The notes: a model not told the origin generated them from the sequence alone. A stretch of 64,000 nt of DNA from Dolichospermum sp. FACHB-1091 (GCF_014697585.1 NZ_JACJSB010000011.1:1-64000), one strand, 5' to 3'; counted from the stretch's first letter, positions 1-10,135 are shown. Program-made: numbers and translations.

Positions 1-113
1 TTCCTCAATATGGGCTGCAACTATTTTTTCTCGGAGATCCACTGAATATGCTTTCATGACAGTATTATCTTTATTATTACTAACTGTACCTCATAACTTC
101 GGAAACTGCTGTA
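1..113 (-). mobile_element. IS630-type insertion sequence, 5' end only (runs off the window)
   Basis: Reading leftward from an ATG at 57-55, 19 codons run off the window and give MKAYSVDLREKIVAAHIEE. This is the typical start of the helix-turn-helix half of IS630-family transposases in cyanobacteria. Upstream of the start, 85-113 (on + TGTACCTCATAACTTCGGAA and then ACTGCTGTA) looks like the terminal inverted repeat. It ends in TA, the known IS630 target. A nearly identical terminus recurs at 56134-56162. Only the element end is visible, so I cannot say whether the transposase is intact. Confidence 0.65.
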
Positions 114-239
114 TAATATTTTAATCTGATAAAATTTCTGATGAATAAAGATTTAGTGTAACTGGAATCTGCTGGACTTGGGAAGATAAAAGGTCTTAAC
201 CAAGATGCTTTAAAAATCCTCAATAACCTTTAATAAATT

Positions 240-1733
240 ATGATTCATCAAAAACTACCTAATAATTGGCAAGAAAGGGAAAAATTACGTAATAAAGGTC
301 AATTCTGGACACCAGAATGGGTGACAAAAGCAATGGTTGCGTATATAGCACAAGACACAAATTTGATTTTTGATCCTGCTGCTGGTAAAGGGGCTTTTTT
401 AAATGCCTTATTACAAATAAATCCCTCTATTAATTATTATGGAATTGATATAGACGAATATATTTTAAAAGATGAAATTTATCAAAAAAATAATTGCTTT
501 GTAGAATTACGTGATTTCATCAAAAATCCTCCACAGAAAAAGTTTAACGCAATCATAGCTAATCCACCTTACATTAGACATCACCGCATTGATGAAAAGA
601 TGAAACAATTTCTCAGAGAGCTTTTTATAAATATTACAGGTTTTACAATTGATGGTAGAGCAGGTTATCATATTTACTTTTTTGTCCAAGCGTTAAATTT
701 ACTTAATAAAAATGGAAGACTAGCTTTTATTATGCCTGCTGATACTTGTGAAGGAATTTTTGCCCAAAAACTTTGGCAATGGATTACTAAAAATTATTCT
801 CTTGAATGCGTTGTTACATTTCATGAAAATGCAACACCTTTCCCAAAGGTTGATACCAATGCGATTATCTTTTTTATCAAGAAATCTGAACCTATCCAGA
901 CAATTAAATGGATAAAGGCAAATGAAGCTAATGACGAACTTTTTAACTGTGTTAAATATGATTTTCAAGATACAAATTATATCACCCTGGAAATTAATAA
1001 GCGAGATTTAAAGGAAGCATTAACAACAGGTTTATCAAGACCAAAACAAAATAATTGTGATGTTAAATATCACCTTAATGACTTTGCAAAAGTAATCCGA
1101 GGTATTGCTACAGGAGCAAATGACTTCTTTTTGCTAACAACACAGCAGGTAAAAGAATTGGCAATTCCCCAAGAATTTCTTAAACTTGCAATTGGCCGGA
1201 CAAAAGATGTAATAGGAGATAAACTAACGATTGAAGATATCAAAAAATTACAAGAAAATAATCGGCCGACAATTTTACTTTCAATAAATAGTGAGAATAA
1301 TATTCCCGAACCAGTTACTAATTATCTTAAAAAAGGTGAAAAATTAGGTCTTCCTAACCGTCCTTTGCTGAAACAACGTAAATATTGGTATAGAATAGAA
1401 TATAGAGAAGTGCCACCGATATTATTTGCTTATCTTGGTAGACGAAATTCTAGATTTATTAAAAATGAGGCTGGTGTTGTGCCATTAACAAGTTTTTTGT
1501 GCATTTATCCTATTTATTCTGATGAATTATATATTACTAATCTGTGTCAGGCTTTAAATGAGCCTGAGACCATTGAAAATCTCAGACTGGTAGGTAAAAG
1601 CTATGGTTCTGGAGCAATCAAAGTTGAGCCTCGTAACCTTGATAAAGTTTCCATACCAGAACATATAGTAGACAAATATAATTTAAACCGACAAAAATCT
1701 GAAAGCAAAACTCAGCAACTTGAACTATTGTGA
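240..1733 (+). CDS. N6-adenine DNA methyltransferase, TaqI-like (class I SAM-dependent)
   Basis: A protein of 497 aa. The SAM-binding motif DPAAGKGAF is at about residues 45-53 and the catalytic NPPY of amino-methyltransferases is at 108-111, in the motif I then IV order of the M.TaqI group. The C-terminal half (about 280-480) resembles the target-recognition region of type II gamma or BREX/Eco57I-like enzymes, although I see no nuclease motif in it. It probably methylates adenine in a specific double-stranded site. No restriction gene lies downstream, and an IS630 element lies just upstream. It may therefore be an orphan methylase or the survivor of a restriction-modification pair. The gene is AT-rich even for this window, which suits horizontal transfer. 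Confidence 0.85.
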   Translation: MIHQKLPNNWQEREKLRNKGQFWTPEWVTKAMVAYIAQDTNLIFDPAAGKGAFLNALLQINPSINYYGIDIDEYILKDEIYQKNNCFVELRDFIKNPPQKKFNAIIANPPYIRHHRIDEKMKQFLRELFINITGFTIDGRAGYHIYFFVQALNLLNKNGRLAFIMPADTCEGIFAQKLWQWITKNYSLECVVTFHENATPFPKVDTNAIIFFIKKSEPIQTIKWIKANEANDELFNCVKYDFQDTNYITLEINKRDLKEALTTGLSRPKQNNCDVKYHLNDFAKVIRGIATGANDFFLLTTQQVKELAIPQEFLKLAIGRTKDVIGDKLTIEDIKKLQENNRPTILLSINSENNIPEPVTNYLKKGEKLGLPNRPLLKQRKYWYRIEYREVPPILFAYLGRRNSRFIKNEAGVVPLTSFLCIYPIYSDELYITNLCQALNEPETIENLRLVGKSYGSGAIKVEPRNLDKVSIPEHIVDKYNLNRQKSESKTQQLELL

Positions 1734-1781
1734 TAATTTACTGCCATCAGACTATCAAAAAATCTAAGAGTTTAACACAAT

Positions 1782-1931
1782 TTATACGGTGATACCATTT
1801 TTCCAAAGCTCATCCTCACTTAGATCAATATCTTCATTCCACACAATCCCGTAGCCTCCTTGCTCAACCTGAAAGTTCTGGAAAAAAGCAAGTTGACGAA
1901 GTGGAGCAAATATCGGAAAGTACAGCACCAT
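1782..1931 (-). pseudogene. C-terminal remnant of a DUF2442-family protein
   Basis: The minus strand reads 49 codons from ATG at 1931 to TAA at 1782. They contain FAPLRQLAFFQNF and then GGYGIVWNEDIDLSEDELW, which is the C-terminal signature of DUF2442 proteins, often found next to toxin-antitoxin genes. The family is normally about 80-100 aa. The N-terminal half is missing here, and an in-frame stop lies just upstream of the ATG. No DUF4160 partner is visible. It is most likely a decayed fragment. Confidence 0.6.
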
Positions 1932-2305
1932 TCCTATAATTCAACAAGGTTGGTTACGAGAAACACTAACCCACCCTACGCAATAGCAGCGATAGCGAGC
2001 GAAGCGCGGCTGCTTGCAGATCGCTTTTTAGCAGACAAAATAAAGAATATTTTGGGTAGAAATATGAGAAAATAACGGTTGCTGTTTCTCACCATAATTC
2101 TTTTTAATTCTTCTTAATCTTGTTCAGAAATCATTTAGGATTCCTATAAGTCATCATTGTAGGTTCACTGAAGACAGAGACTCTAACTTTGGCATGAATA
2201 TCCTAAAATTAGGATTAAATACCCTAGAGCGAGTCTATGAACGTATAATCTTGGTGGCTTTAGCCACTAAGAGTGTCAAAACCTTTGTCAGTTGTGAGTC
2301 ATGGT

Positions 2306-3718
2306 ATGCAAAAACAGAGATCGCTATTAGCATTAATTATAGTCTTGGTAATTGCCGCTATTACGGTAATTATCACAATTCCTGTACCCCTGGGACTAGA
2401 TTTACGGGGCGGTTCCCAGCTTACCATTCAGGTAAAACCAACAGCGGAAATTCCCCAAATTACGGAAAGGGAATTGGAAGCTGTGAAAAAAGTGGTCGAA
2501 GGACGAATTAATGGTCTAGGTGTTTCTGAACCTGTAATTCAAACCGTGGGTACAGATAAAATTTTAGTACAATTACCTGGTGTCAATGACCCAGAACAAG
2601 CAGAACGAATATTAGGTGGTACAGCGCAGTTAGAGTTCCGTATCCAAAAACCAAATACAGAAGCTCAACTTATAGCTTTACAGGTAACAAAAAACGACCT
2701 AAAAATCAAGCGGGAAGAGTTGAAAAAGATTAAAGATCAAGCTGCGATTGATAAAAATAAAGAAGAGTTTGATAAAAATAATCAAGCGGTAGCAGAATTG
2801 TTTGAAAGTACCAACCCACCTCTTACTGGTAAATATCTCAAGGATGCCTATGGACAGCCCACTCAAGGCAACAATTGGGACGTGGCCATCCGTTTTGACC
2901 AAAAAGGTGGTGAACTCTTTGCAGGGCTGACAAAAGACCTGGCGGGAACTGGTCGCAGTATCGGTATTTTCCTCGATAATGAACTGATTAGTTCACCTAC
3001 TGTGGGAGTAGAATTTGCTGCTACTGGGATTACAGGCGGTTCTGCGGTAATTACAGGTCGGTTTCAAGCCCAAGAAGCCAATGATTTAGGGGTACAGTTG
3101 CGCGGTGGTGCTTTACCTGTTCCTGTGGAAATTGCAGAAAGAAGAACGGTAGGCGCTACTCTAGGAAAAGATAGTATTCAAAGAAGCATATACGCTGGTA
3201 TTGGTGGTCTGACCTTAGTATTAATATTTATGGTGTTGTACTACAGACTACCAGGAATGATCGCCAATGTATCACTATTAATTTACTCCCTACTCACTTG
3301 GGCTGCTTTCTGTTTACTGAGTGTCACCCTCACCTTACCCGGAATTGCGGGTTTTATTCTCAGTATCGGTATGGCTGTTGATGCTAATGTCTTGATTTTT
3401 GAACGCACTAGGGAAGAATTACAAGCTGGTAAATCTTTGTATCGTTCTGTAGAATCCGGTTTTTACCGCGCTTTTTCTAGTATCTTAGATAGTAATGTTA
3501 CTACCTGGATTGCTTGTGCTGCTTTATTTTGGTTGGGTTCAGGACTAGTAAAAGGCTTCGCGCTCACATTAGCTTTAGGTGTAGCGGTAAGTATGTTTAC
3601 CGCAATTACTTGTAGTCGCACATTGATGTTTTTAGTTATTTCCATTCCCTCTTTGCGGAACACCAAACTTTATGCTCCTAATGTGCCAGTAATAAATAAG
3701 ACAGGAGTGGCACAATGA
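2306..3718 (+). CDS. secD: protein translocase subunit SecD
   Basis: SecD works with SecF in the inner (and probably thylakoid) membrane to pull exported proteins through SecYEG using the proton gradient. An N-terminal membrane segment is followed by the conserved LDLRGG motif, a large periplasmic region, and a C-terminal block of five membrane helices containing the conserved [13 protein letters not shown] segment. Translation from ATG 2306 gives 470 aa starting [10 protein letters not shown], as I expect for cyanobacterial SecD. An in-frame GTG at 2273 would add 11 residues. The stop overlaps the secF start by 4 bases (ATGA), so the pair is translationally coupled. Confidence 0.95.
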   Translation: MQKQRSLLALIIVLVIAAITVIITIPVPLGLDLRGGSQLTIQVKPTAEIPQITERELEAVKKVVEGRINGLGVSEPVIQTVGTDKILVQLPGVNDPEQAERILGGTAQLEFRIQKPNTEAQLIALQVTKNDLKIKREELKKIKDQAAIDKNKEEFDKNNQAVAELFESTNPPLTGKYLKDAYGQPTQGNNWDVAIRFDQKGGELFAGLTKDLAGTGRSIGIFLDNELISSPTVGVEFAATGITGGSAVITGRFQAQEANDLGVQLRGGALPVPVEIAERRTVGATLGKDSIQRSIYAGIGGLTLVLIFMVLYYRLPGMIANVSLLIYSLLTWAAFCLLSVTLTLPGIAGFILSIGMAVDANVLIFERTREELQAGKSLYRSVESGFYRAFSSILDSNVTTWIACAALFWLGSGLVKGFALTLALGVAVSMFTAITCSRTLMFLVISIPSLRNTKLYAPNVPVINKTGVAQ

Positions 3719-4683
3719 GATTAAATATTAACAAAGCACGGGGTACATGGTGGACTATTTCCTGTGTTATTATCCTCAGTGGAATTATTTCCATGGTGAT
3801 ATCTTCTTTAAATCCCAATATTAAAGCCCCTTTGCGTCCTAGTTTGGACTTTATTGGCGGTACAAGGTTGCAATTGGTGCGAGATTGTGGCAAAATTGGT
3901 AATTGTGATCAGCCCATAGATATCAATGTTGTGCGAGAGGTGGCTAGATCTCAGGGTCTTGGTGATAGTAGTATCCAATTAATCTCGGAAAATGGCCAGG
4001 AAAATGGTATCACTATCCGCACGAAAACACTCCCAGCCGAACAGCGTATCAATCTCCAAAATGCTCTCAGTGAAAAAATTGGCGCTTTCGACCCGCAAAA
4101 AAATCAAGATGACTCCGTTGGTGCAACTTTAGGAAAGGAGTTATTTACTTCCGGGGTCTTGGCTTTAATAGTTTCCTTTATAGGAATTACTATCTACATG
4201 GCTGTCAGATTTCAATGGGATTACGCTGTATTTGCCATTGTAGCCTTGTTTCACGACATTTTGATTACAACTGGGGTTTTCTCGATTTTAGGCTTGGTTT
4301 TCGGCGTTGAAGTAGATAGTCTGTTTATCGTGGCTTTGCTGACTATCACCGGTTTCTCTGTTAATGATACTGTTGTTATTTATGACCGGATTCGAGAAAC
4401 GATTAAACTTCATCCTGAACAACCAATTGCTGATGTTGTTGATGATGCTGTTAACCAAACTTTAAGTAGGTCCATTAATACTACTTTAACAACTCTACTG
4501 ACATTAACTGCCATCTTCTTCTTTGGTGGGGAAACACTGCATAATTTTTCTTTAGCCTTAATTGTGGGCTTTATTATGGGAGCTTATTCTAGTATTTTCA
4601 TTGCTAGTACACTGCTGATCTGGTGGCGAGAACGTAGTCAAAATTACTCAGTCCAAACCCCTATCAGTTCCCCAGAAAGTTAA
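3715..4683 (+). CDS. secF: protein translocase subunit SecF
   Basis: A 322-aa partner of SecD. It has the N-terminal membrane helix, the LDFIGGT motif that mirrors SecD's DLRGG, and a C-terminal five-helix bundle with [16 protein letters not shown], the diagnostic SecF signature. It overlaps secD by ATGA at 3715-3718, so both subunits are made together. Length and motifs are normal. A conserved small membrane-protein gene follows 79 bases downstream. Confidence 0.95.
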   Translation: MRLNINKARGTWWTISCVIILSGIISMVISSLNPNIKAPLRPSLDFIGGTRLQLVRDCGKIGNCDQPIDINVVREVARSQGLGDSSIQLISENGQENGITIRTKTLPAEQRINLQNALSEKIGAFDPQKNQDDSVGATLGKELFTSGVLALIVSFIGITIYMAVRFQWDYAVFAIVALFHDILITTGVFSILGLVFGVEVDSLFIVALLTITGFSVNDTVVIYDRIRETIKLHPEQPIADVVDDAVNQTLSRSINTTLTTLLTLTAIFFFGGETLHNFSLALIVGFIMGAYSSIFIASTLLIWWRERSQNYSVQTPISSPES

Positions 4684-4762
4684 ATTCATTGATCACTTGT
4701 TCCTAGTCGGAGACTGGGAACGAGATTAACGAGATTTTGTAGACACAAGTTATACCATTGCT

Positions 4763-5170
4763 ATGGATAAACCTGAAGTACCATTTGAGGGGGAACAATT
4801 AGCCTTAGACCCTGATTTTGCTCAACAAATACACAAATTACATCTGCTAACAGTATATGGTAGATGGTTATTTGCTGGCTTTTTGTGGCTAACTATCGCG
4901 CCTTTTTGTTTGTGGGATTTACGGACAGAAATTTATTTATTGCAAGAATATTTTACCTGGGTAGGATTACGATACGCGCTGATTTTTCACCCTCTGTCTA
5001 CTCTTGGTTTAAGCTTCTGTATTGCCATGACAACTTCTGTGTTAGTCTGGCAAAGTCGTAATATCCTTTGGGGATTACCATTAAAAGAACAGGAACATTT
5101 ACAAAAGCAAGTTTATCACATTCGTCAACAAGGATCTACACATCCTCTATGGAAGTGGGTTTGTAAGTGA
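4763..5170 (+). CDS. conserved cyanobacterial membrane protein, function unknown
   Basis: A 135-aa protein with two hydrophobic spans (about residues 33-52 and 68-92) flanked by charged ends. The C-terminal tail is basic and soluble. I do not recognise a named domain, though proteins of this shape follow secDF in other cyanobacteria as far as I recall. The start ATG lies 79 bases after secF on the same strand, so it may be co-transcribed. A heptamer repeat begins two bases after its stop codon. Confidence 0.6.
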   Translation: MDKPEVPFEGEQLALDPDFAQQIHKLHLLTVYGRWLFAGFLWLTIAPFCLWDLRTEIYLLQEYFTWVGLRYALIFHPLSTLGLSFCIAMTTSVLVWQSRNILWGLPLKEQEHLQKQVYHIRQQGSTHPLWKWVCK

Positions 5171-5171
5171 G

Positions 5172-5202
5172 TAGGTAATAGGTAATAGGTAATAGGTAAT
5201 AG
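5172..5202 (+). repeat. heptamer tandem repeat (TAGGTAA)
   Basis: Just over four copies of TAGGTAA in tandem directly after the preceding stop codon. This is a short tandemly repeated repetitive sequence (STRR) of the kind typical of heterocystous cyanobacteria. Confidence 0.85.
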
Positions 5203-5325
5203 TAATGAAAGGGAGTTTTTTTAATTTTTAATTGAAATGTTGCATATACATATACAGCCTTAGTAATTTTTTGGAAAATATGTCATAACAGAAGCAAACA
5301 TATTGTGATAATTGGATAATCATAG

Positions 5326-5730
5326 ATGAAATATTCTCAAATTCAATTTAGTCAAAGTCTTGGTGATATTGATATTTGTAAACTTCAAGAATTGTTTGAT
5401 ATTGCTGCTTTTTGGGCAAAAGGACGAAATATAAAAGATTTGGCTATAGCTATTGCTAACAGTGAACCTGTTATTTCCGTGTGGGATAAAGAATTATTAA
5501 TTGGCTTTGCTAGAGCGACCTCTGATGGCATCTATCGCGCTACAATTTGGGATGTTGTCATTCATCCAGATTATCAAGGTAATGGACTAGGGAGCAAGTT
5601 AATAGAAACCGTTTTAAATCATCCCCGAATGCAAAAAGTAGAGCGTGTATACTTAATGACTACTCACCAACAAAAATTTTATGAAAAGATTGGTTTTCAG
5701 GTGAATAAAACAACGACAATGGTTTTATAA
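5326..5730 (+). CDS. GNAT-family N-acetyltransferase
   Basis: A 134-aa single-domain GNAT protein that should transfer an acetyl group from acetyl-CoA to an amine. The acetyl-CoA-binding signature is seen as VIHPDYQGNGLGSKLI at about residues 80-95 (Q/RxxGxG/A type), followed by the conserved FYEKIGFQ near the C-terminus. The substrate cannot be inferred. It stands alone between secDF and bioF, separated from them by repeats on both sides. Confidence 0.85.
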   Translation: MKYSQIQFSQSLGDIDICKLQELFDIAAFWAKGRNIKDLAIAIANSEPVISVWDKELLIGFARATSDGIYRATIWDVVIHPDYQGNGLGSKLIETVLNHPRMQKVERVYLMTTHQQKFYEKIGFQVNKTTTMVL

Positions 5731-5745
5731 AATCTTGACAATTAC

Positions 5746-5834
5746 CACCTACGCAAAATACCTCTCAAACTTTCTTGTCTTCCTGTTCTTTACTCCTTTG
5801 TGGTTTATTATTCCCTAACTTATGCGTAAGTCCT
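5746..5834. repeat. MITE-like element, AGGACTTACGCA family (copy 1, degenerate left end)
   Basis: The right end TGCGTAAGTCCT is intact at 5823-5834. The left end is a decayed version (CCACCTACGCA) followed by the family's AAAATACCTCTCAAA stretch. Non-coding and about 90 bases long. See the other copies at 10136, 42319, 44553, 46567 and 57310. Confidence 0.7.
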
Positions 5835-5865
5835 CAGAATCTTGATAAATTAAACGATTTAAACC

Positions 5866-7050
5866 ATGAATAATCATCCTTATGCCTGGATAAACGAATC
5901 TCTGTCCACTATTCACCAGGCTGACTGGTATCGTTCCGTAGAAACTATTCACAGCCGTCCTGGTGCAACAGTGTTATTATCTGGGCAAGAAGTGATTAAT
6001 TTTGCTAGTAATGATTACTTAGGACTAGCAGGTGATCAACGTTTACAAACAGCCGCTATTAATGCTATTCAAGAATTTGGCACTGGTAGTACAGGTTCTA
6101 GATTACTCAGTGGCCATCGAGAATTACACAGAGAATTAGAACGGGAAATAGCATCTAGCAAACAAACCCAAGACGCATTAGTATTTAGCTCCGGTTATTT
6201 GGCAAATCTAGGTACAATTGCGGCTATAGTCGGTAAAAGAGACTTAATTTTAGCTGATCAATTTAACCATTCCAGCCTCAAAAAAGGGGCAATTCTCAGC
6301 GGTGCAACGGTGATTGAATATCCGCACAGTGGGATGGCAGCACTATTGCAAAATTTACAGCAATATCGAAAAAATTACCGACGCTGTTTAATAGTTACTG
6401 ATAGCGTTTTTAGCATGGATGGTGATTTATGTCAATTACCCCAACTACTAGATTTAGCGACAGAATTTAGTTGTATGCTACTGCTAGACGAAGCTCATGC
6501 TACGGGAGTCATGGGTAAAACTGGTGCTGGGTGTGTAGAACATTTCGGATGTATAGGTAGAGAATTAATTCAAATTGGCACATTAAGTAAAGCTTTGGGG
6601 AGTTTGGGCGGCTATGTAGCCGGTAGCAGCGCCCTAATTGACTTTTTACGCAATCGCGCCCCTAGTTGGATTTATACCACTGCCCTTTCTCCCGCAGACA
6701 CAGCCGCAGCCTTAGCGGCCATGAAAATAGTCCAACAAGAACCACAAAGGCGATCGCAATTGTGGCAAAATGTCAACTATTTAAAACAATTAATTGAAGA
6801 TAATTTACCTAAATTAAAACTATTACCAACGGAATCAGCGATATTATGTTTTCAATTACCCAATGCAGCCGCAGCATTAACAGCAGGAAAGCTAATGCAA
6901 GCATCAGGAATTTTCGCCCCGGCCATTCGTCCTCCCACAGTGAGTACAAGTCGGATTAGAATATCTATGATGGCTACCCATGAGTTAGCACATATTCAGA
7001 AATTGGTAGAAGTGATCAAAACCATGGAACAATTAGCGTCAAAATATTGA
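5866..7050 (+). CDS. bioF: 8-amino-7-oxononanoate synthase
   Basis: BioF condenses pimeloyl-ACP/CoA with alanine, the first committed step of biotin ring assembly; it is PLP-dependent and cytosolic. The protein is 394 aa, the usual length. Visible family marks are FASNDYLGL (about 46-54), [12 protein letters not shown] (72-83), DEAHATG (208-214) and the PLP lysine K242 in [12 protein letters not shown]. The related AONS family also includes KBL and ALAS, but the N-terminus and spacing favour BioF. No other bio genes are nearby. Confidence 0.9.
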   Translation: MNNHPYAWINESLSTIHQADWYRSVETIHSRPGATVLLSGQEVINFASNDYLGLAGDQRLQTAAINAIQEFGTGSTGSRLLSGHRELHRELEREIASSKQTQDALVFSSGYLANLGTIAAIVGKRDLILADQFNHSSLKKGAILSGATVIEYPHSGMAALLQNLQQYRKNYRRCLIVTDSVFSMDGDLCQLPQLLDLATEFSCMLLLDEAHATGVMGKTGAGCVEHFGCIGRELIQIGTLSKALGSLGGYVAGSSALIDFLRNRAPSWIYTTALSPADTAAALAAMKIVQQEPQRRSQLWQNVNYLKQLIEDNLPKLKLLPTESAILCFQLPNAAAALTAGKLMQASGIFAPAIRPPTVSTSRIRISMMATHELAHIQKLVEVIKTMEQLASKY

Positions 7051-7108
7051 CCCCAAAGCCGTATCATATCTGAGTTTGTAGTTCATCAAATTGACGAAAA
7101 ATCTGTAA

Positions 7109-7446
7109 ATTTATATCACAGTTTTTGAACATCATCAACCCAAAGGAGAAAATAGTCAGGATAATTCAGAAACTACCATATCAAAAGTATTATCTACTAT
7201 TAATTCCCCCGCAGCTTTAGAGCAAGCCATAAACGATATTATCACTAATTTAACCAAAACGGATAAAAAAAATCAGTTGATATTAGGATATTAAGCAGTA
7301 AATTTTTTCAACAATATGGTAAACCCATAACCGAGCAAATCAAACAATTACAAATTACTGGTAGTTTTGTTAAATTTTTACAATCTTGCAATTCTTTACA
7401 AATGCAGCAAGTAGGTAAAAAATGGCAAGTGAGTGTTAAAAAATAA
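7109..7446 (+). pseudogene. frameshifted remnant, possibly the C-terminus of a NYN/OST-HTH (LOTUS) protein
   Basis: Two open stretches in different frames make one sensible protein tail. Frame one reads ISKVLSTINSPAALEQAIND and so on, up to a stop near 7295. The next frame continues FFQQYGKPITEQIKQL, then FVKFLQSC, and ends WQVSVKK at the TAA at 7444. The second part resembles the small winged-helix OST-HTH/LOTUS domain found at the end of cyanobacterial NYN-ribonuclease proteins. The frame change lies between an A-rich run (about 7267) and 7295. There is no N-terminal part, so this is a decayed fragment. The family call is tentative. Confidence 0.45.
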
Positions 7447-7464
7447 ATTTTTAATTTTACTTTT

Positions 7465-7611
7465 ATTACCTTCATGTGGGTTAGGAATAATTACAGTCAC
7501 ACCCCCCCGTCGCATTTGTGGACATCTCCCACCAGCATAAGGAGTTTCAAAACCCAACTTACGCAAACCCTTGATCAAATAATTTGGACTAAGCGGGAAG
7601 GGTTTATTAGT
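7465..7611 (-). pseudogene. HicA-family (mRNA interferase toxin) remnant
   Basis: The minus strand reads NKPFPLSPNYLIKGLRKLGF, then ETPYAGGRCPQMRRGGVTV, then IPNPHEGN. This is the HicA/YcfA fold order, although the usual catalytic GGxHxxM has become GGRCPQM: the active-site His is replaced by Cys. There is no start codon at the expected place and the homology stops at PNPHEGN. No HicB antitoxin is adjacent. I read it as a dead toxin gene. Confidence 0.6.
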
Positions 7612-7698
7612 AAAAATAAAGTGGTTATTGATATTGCTACTTGAGAAAAATCACACATCGCGCTAGTCTTCATTAGCGTCAACTGTAAAACTCAAACC

Positions 7699-10122
7699 AT
7701 GACAAACCACCCCCAAATACCCCCCTGCACCTGGAAACGTCCCATTGGCCTAGGCTGGGATAAGCCCTACACCGTCCGTTATCCTAGTAATATAGATGAT
7801 GGTCCCTGGCACGGAATGCCCCTTGGTGGCTTTGGTGCGGGGTGTATAGGCCGTTCCTCACGGGGAGACTTTAACCTGTGGCACATTGACGGAGGAGAAC
7901 ATACTTTCAAAACTGTTCCCGCTTGTCAATTTAGTATTTTTGAATCTGGCCAAGCCTACGCATTATCTACCCAACCTCCAGAAGATGATACACTACAATC
8001 TTGGCAATGGTATCCACCTTCCTCTGTGGACCAAGAGGGGTTAGGGGTGGGGGTGAAGTCAGGAACTTATCATGCACTTTATCCTCGCAGTTGGTTTGTT
8101 TATGAAAATGTCTTCAAAACTCAATTAACCTGTGAGCAATTTTCCCCAATTTGGGCAGATAATTATCAAGAAACTAGTTATCCTGTGGCGGTTTTTTTGT
8201 GGAAAGCGCACAACCCCACAAATGCACCAATCACTATTAGCATCATGCTAACTTGGGAAAATATGGTCGGTTGGTTTACTAATACTTTAAAATCTCCCGA
8301 AGTGCAAGTTAGAGATGATGGTAGTCCTGTTTATGAATATCAGCCAGCTTGGGGAAAAAGTCAAGGAAATTATAATTGTTTAGCAGAAGATGATCAATAT
8401 TTTGGTTGTGTTTTCGGTCAAGTTTCTGATCATCAAACTGTTCAAGAAGGAGACGGAACTTGGTGTATTGCAACTGCAAAAAATTACCCGAAAAATAACC
8501 AGGTTGAAATATTTTATCATTCCCGTTTTAATTGTTTAGGTAATGGTGCTGATATTTGGCAAAGTTTCTCGGAAAATGGTTCTTTACCTAATTATATAGA
8601 TGAAACTCCCGCAGATGAAAATTCTAGATTAGGCGCTGCAATTGCGGTGCGTTTGACTTTACAACCAGGAGAAACTTTAGAAGTTCCCTTTGTCCTCAGT
8701 TGGGATTTCCCGGTAACAGAATTTGCCGCAGGAGTGAACTATTTCCGCAGATATACAGACTTTTTTGGGTGTAATGGTGAGAATGCTTGGCAAATTGCTA
8801 CTACTGCTTTTAAATCATATCATAATTGGCGATCGCTCATTCAAAATTGGCAAAATCCTATTTTAGAAAGACCAGATTTACCCAACTGGTTTAAAATGGC
8901 TTTGTTCAACGAACTCTATGATTTAACTAGTGGAGGAACTCTTTGGAATGCAGCCTCAGACATTGATCCCGTTGGTCAGTTTGCTGTGTTAGAATGTTTA
9001 GATTACCGTTGGTATGAAAGTCTAGATGTGCGGTTATATGGTTCTTTTGGTTTATTGATGTTATTTCCTGAACTGGAAAAATCAGTAATTCGCGCCTTTG
9101 CTAGAGCAATTCCCCAAAGTGATGATACAACTAGAATTATCGGTTATTATCTGACAATTAAATCCCAAAGTCCCCTGGCAGTTCGTAAAGTCGCAGGTGC
9201 GACACCTCACGATTTAGGCGCTCCCAATGAACACGTTTGGGAAAAAACCAATTACACTAGTTATCAAGATTGCAATCTTTGGAAAGATTTGGGTTGTGAC
9301 TTTGTTTTACAGGTATATCGAGATTTTTTGTTGACAGGTGCTAATGATCTTGACTTTTTAGCAGATTGTTGGGATGCTATTGTGCAAACTCTCGATTATG
9401 TGAAAAAATTTGATCTAGATGGGGACAGTATACCGGAAAATTCTGGCGCACCTGACCAAACTTTTGATGATTGGCGCTTAAATGGTGTTAGTGCCTATTG
9501 TGGTGGTTTGTGGTTAGCTGCTTTGGAAGCTGCTATTGCTATCTCTAGGATTTTAACGAACCACAGAGGCACAGAGGTCACGGAGGTGGAGGTGCAAGGG
9601 TCAATTTATCAAGGTTGGTTAAATCAATCAAAGTCAGTATACCAAGAAAAGCTTTGGAATGGCAAGTATTACCGTTTAGATAGTGAAAGTGGTTCTGATG
9701 TGGTTATGGCTGATCAATTGTGTGGGCAATTTTACGCTCGTTTATTGAGTTTACCAGATATTGTCCCCAGCGATCGCGCTTTGTCTGCTCTGAAAACTGT
9801 CTATGATTCCTGTTTTCTCAAGTTCCAAAATGGTAAGTTTGGTGCTGCTAATGGTGTTCTTCCCAATGGTTTACCAGAAAATCCTCATTCTACACACCCT
9901 CTGGAGGTTTGGACTGGAATTAATTTTGGTCTAGCAGCCTTCTTAGTGCAAATGGACATGAAAAATGAAGCAATGCGCTTAACTGAGGCTGTGGTGAGGC
10001 AAATTTACGACAATGGTTTGCAATTTCGCACCCCGGAAGCTATCACCGCTAATGCTACTTTCCGCGCTAGTACCTATCTCCGCGCTATGGCTATTTGGGG
10101 AATTTATTTGCTGATGTGTTAA
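7699..10122 (+). CDS. GH116 glycosidase (GBA2-like beta-glucosidase/glucosylceramidase family)
   Basis: An 807-aa protein with the N-terminal beta domain (PLGGFGAGCIGR, about 39-50) and the C-terminal (alpha/alpha)6 catalytic domain of GH116. The expected nucleophile is E405 in LFNELYDLTSGGTLW and the acid/base is D586 in DQTFDDW, by analogy with characterised GH116 enzymes. GVSAYCGGLWLAALEA is the usual downstream signature. There is no signal peptide, so it is probably cytosolic. The natural substrate in cyanobacteria is not known to me. Two stretches look like repeat DNA read in frame: EGLGVGVK (8034-8059) and NHRGTEVTEVEV (about 9556-9595). Neither breaks the frame. Confidence 0.85.
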   Translation: MTNHPQIPPCTWKRPIGLGWDKPYTVRYPSNIDDGPWHGMPLGGFGAGCIGRSSRGDFNLWHIDGGEHTFKTVPACQFSIFESGQAYALSTQPPEDDTLQSWQWYPPSSVDQEGLGVGVKSGTYHALYPRSWFVYENVFKTQLTCEQFSPIWADNYQETSYPVAVFLWKAHNPTNAPITISIMLTWENMVGWFTNTLKSPEVQVRDDGSPVYEYQPAWGKSQGNYNCLAEDDQYFGCVFGQVSDHQTVQEGDGTWCIATAKNYPKNNQVEIFYHSRFNCLGNGADIWQSFSENGSLPNYIDETPADENSRLGAAIAVRLTLQPGETLEVPFVLSWDFPVTEFAAGVNYFRRYTDFFGCNGENAWQIATTAFKSYHNWRSLIQNWQNPILERPDLPNWFKMALFNELYDLTSGGTLWNAASDIDPVGQFAVLECLDYRWYESLDVRLYGSFGLLMLFPELEKSVIRAFARAIPQSDDTTRIIGYYLTIKSQSPLAVRKVAGATPHDLGAPNEHVWEKTNYTSYQDCNLWKDLGCDFVLQVYRDFLLTGANDLDFLADCWDAIVQTLDYVKKFDLDGDSIPENSGAPDQTFDDWRLNGVSAYCGGLWLAALEAAIAISRILTNHRGTEVTEVEVQGSIYQGWLNQSKSVYQEKLWNGKYYRLDSESGSDVVMADQLCGQFYARLLSLPDIVPSDRALSALKTVYDSCFLKFQNGKFGAANGVLPNGLPENPHSTHPLEVWTGINFGLAAFLVQMDMKNEAMRLTEAVVRQIYDNGLQFRTPEAITANATFRASTYLRAMAIWGIYLLMC

Positions 10123-10135
10123 TTTTAGTGTTTTT

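Noticed and set aside
1860-2075. 71-codon open frame on the plus strand
   Set aside because: It overlaps the DUF2442 remnant on the other strand and continues into dispersed-repeat DNA (GCGATAGCGAGCGAAGCGC); no protein-like pattern.
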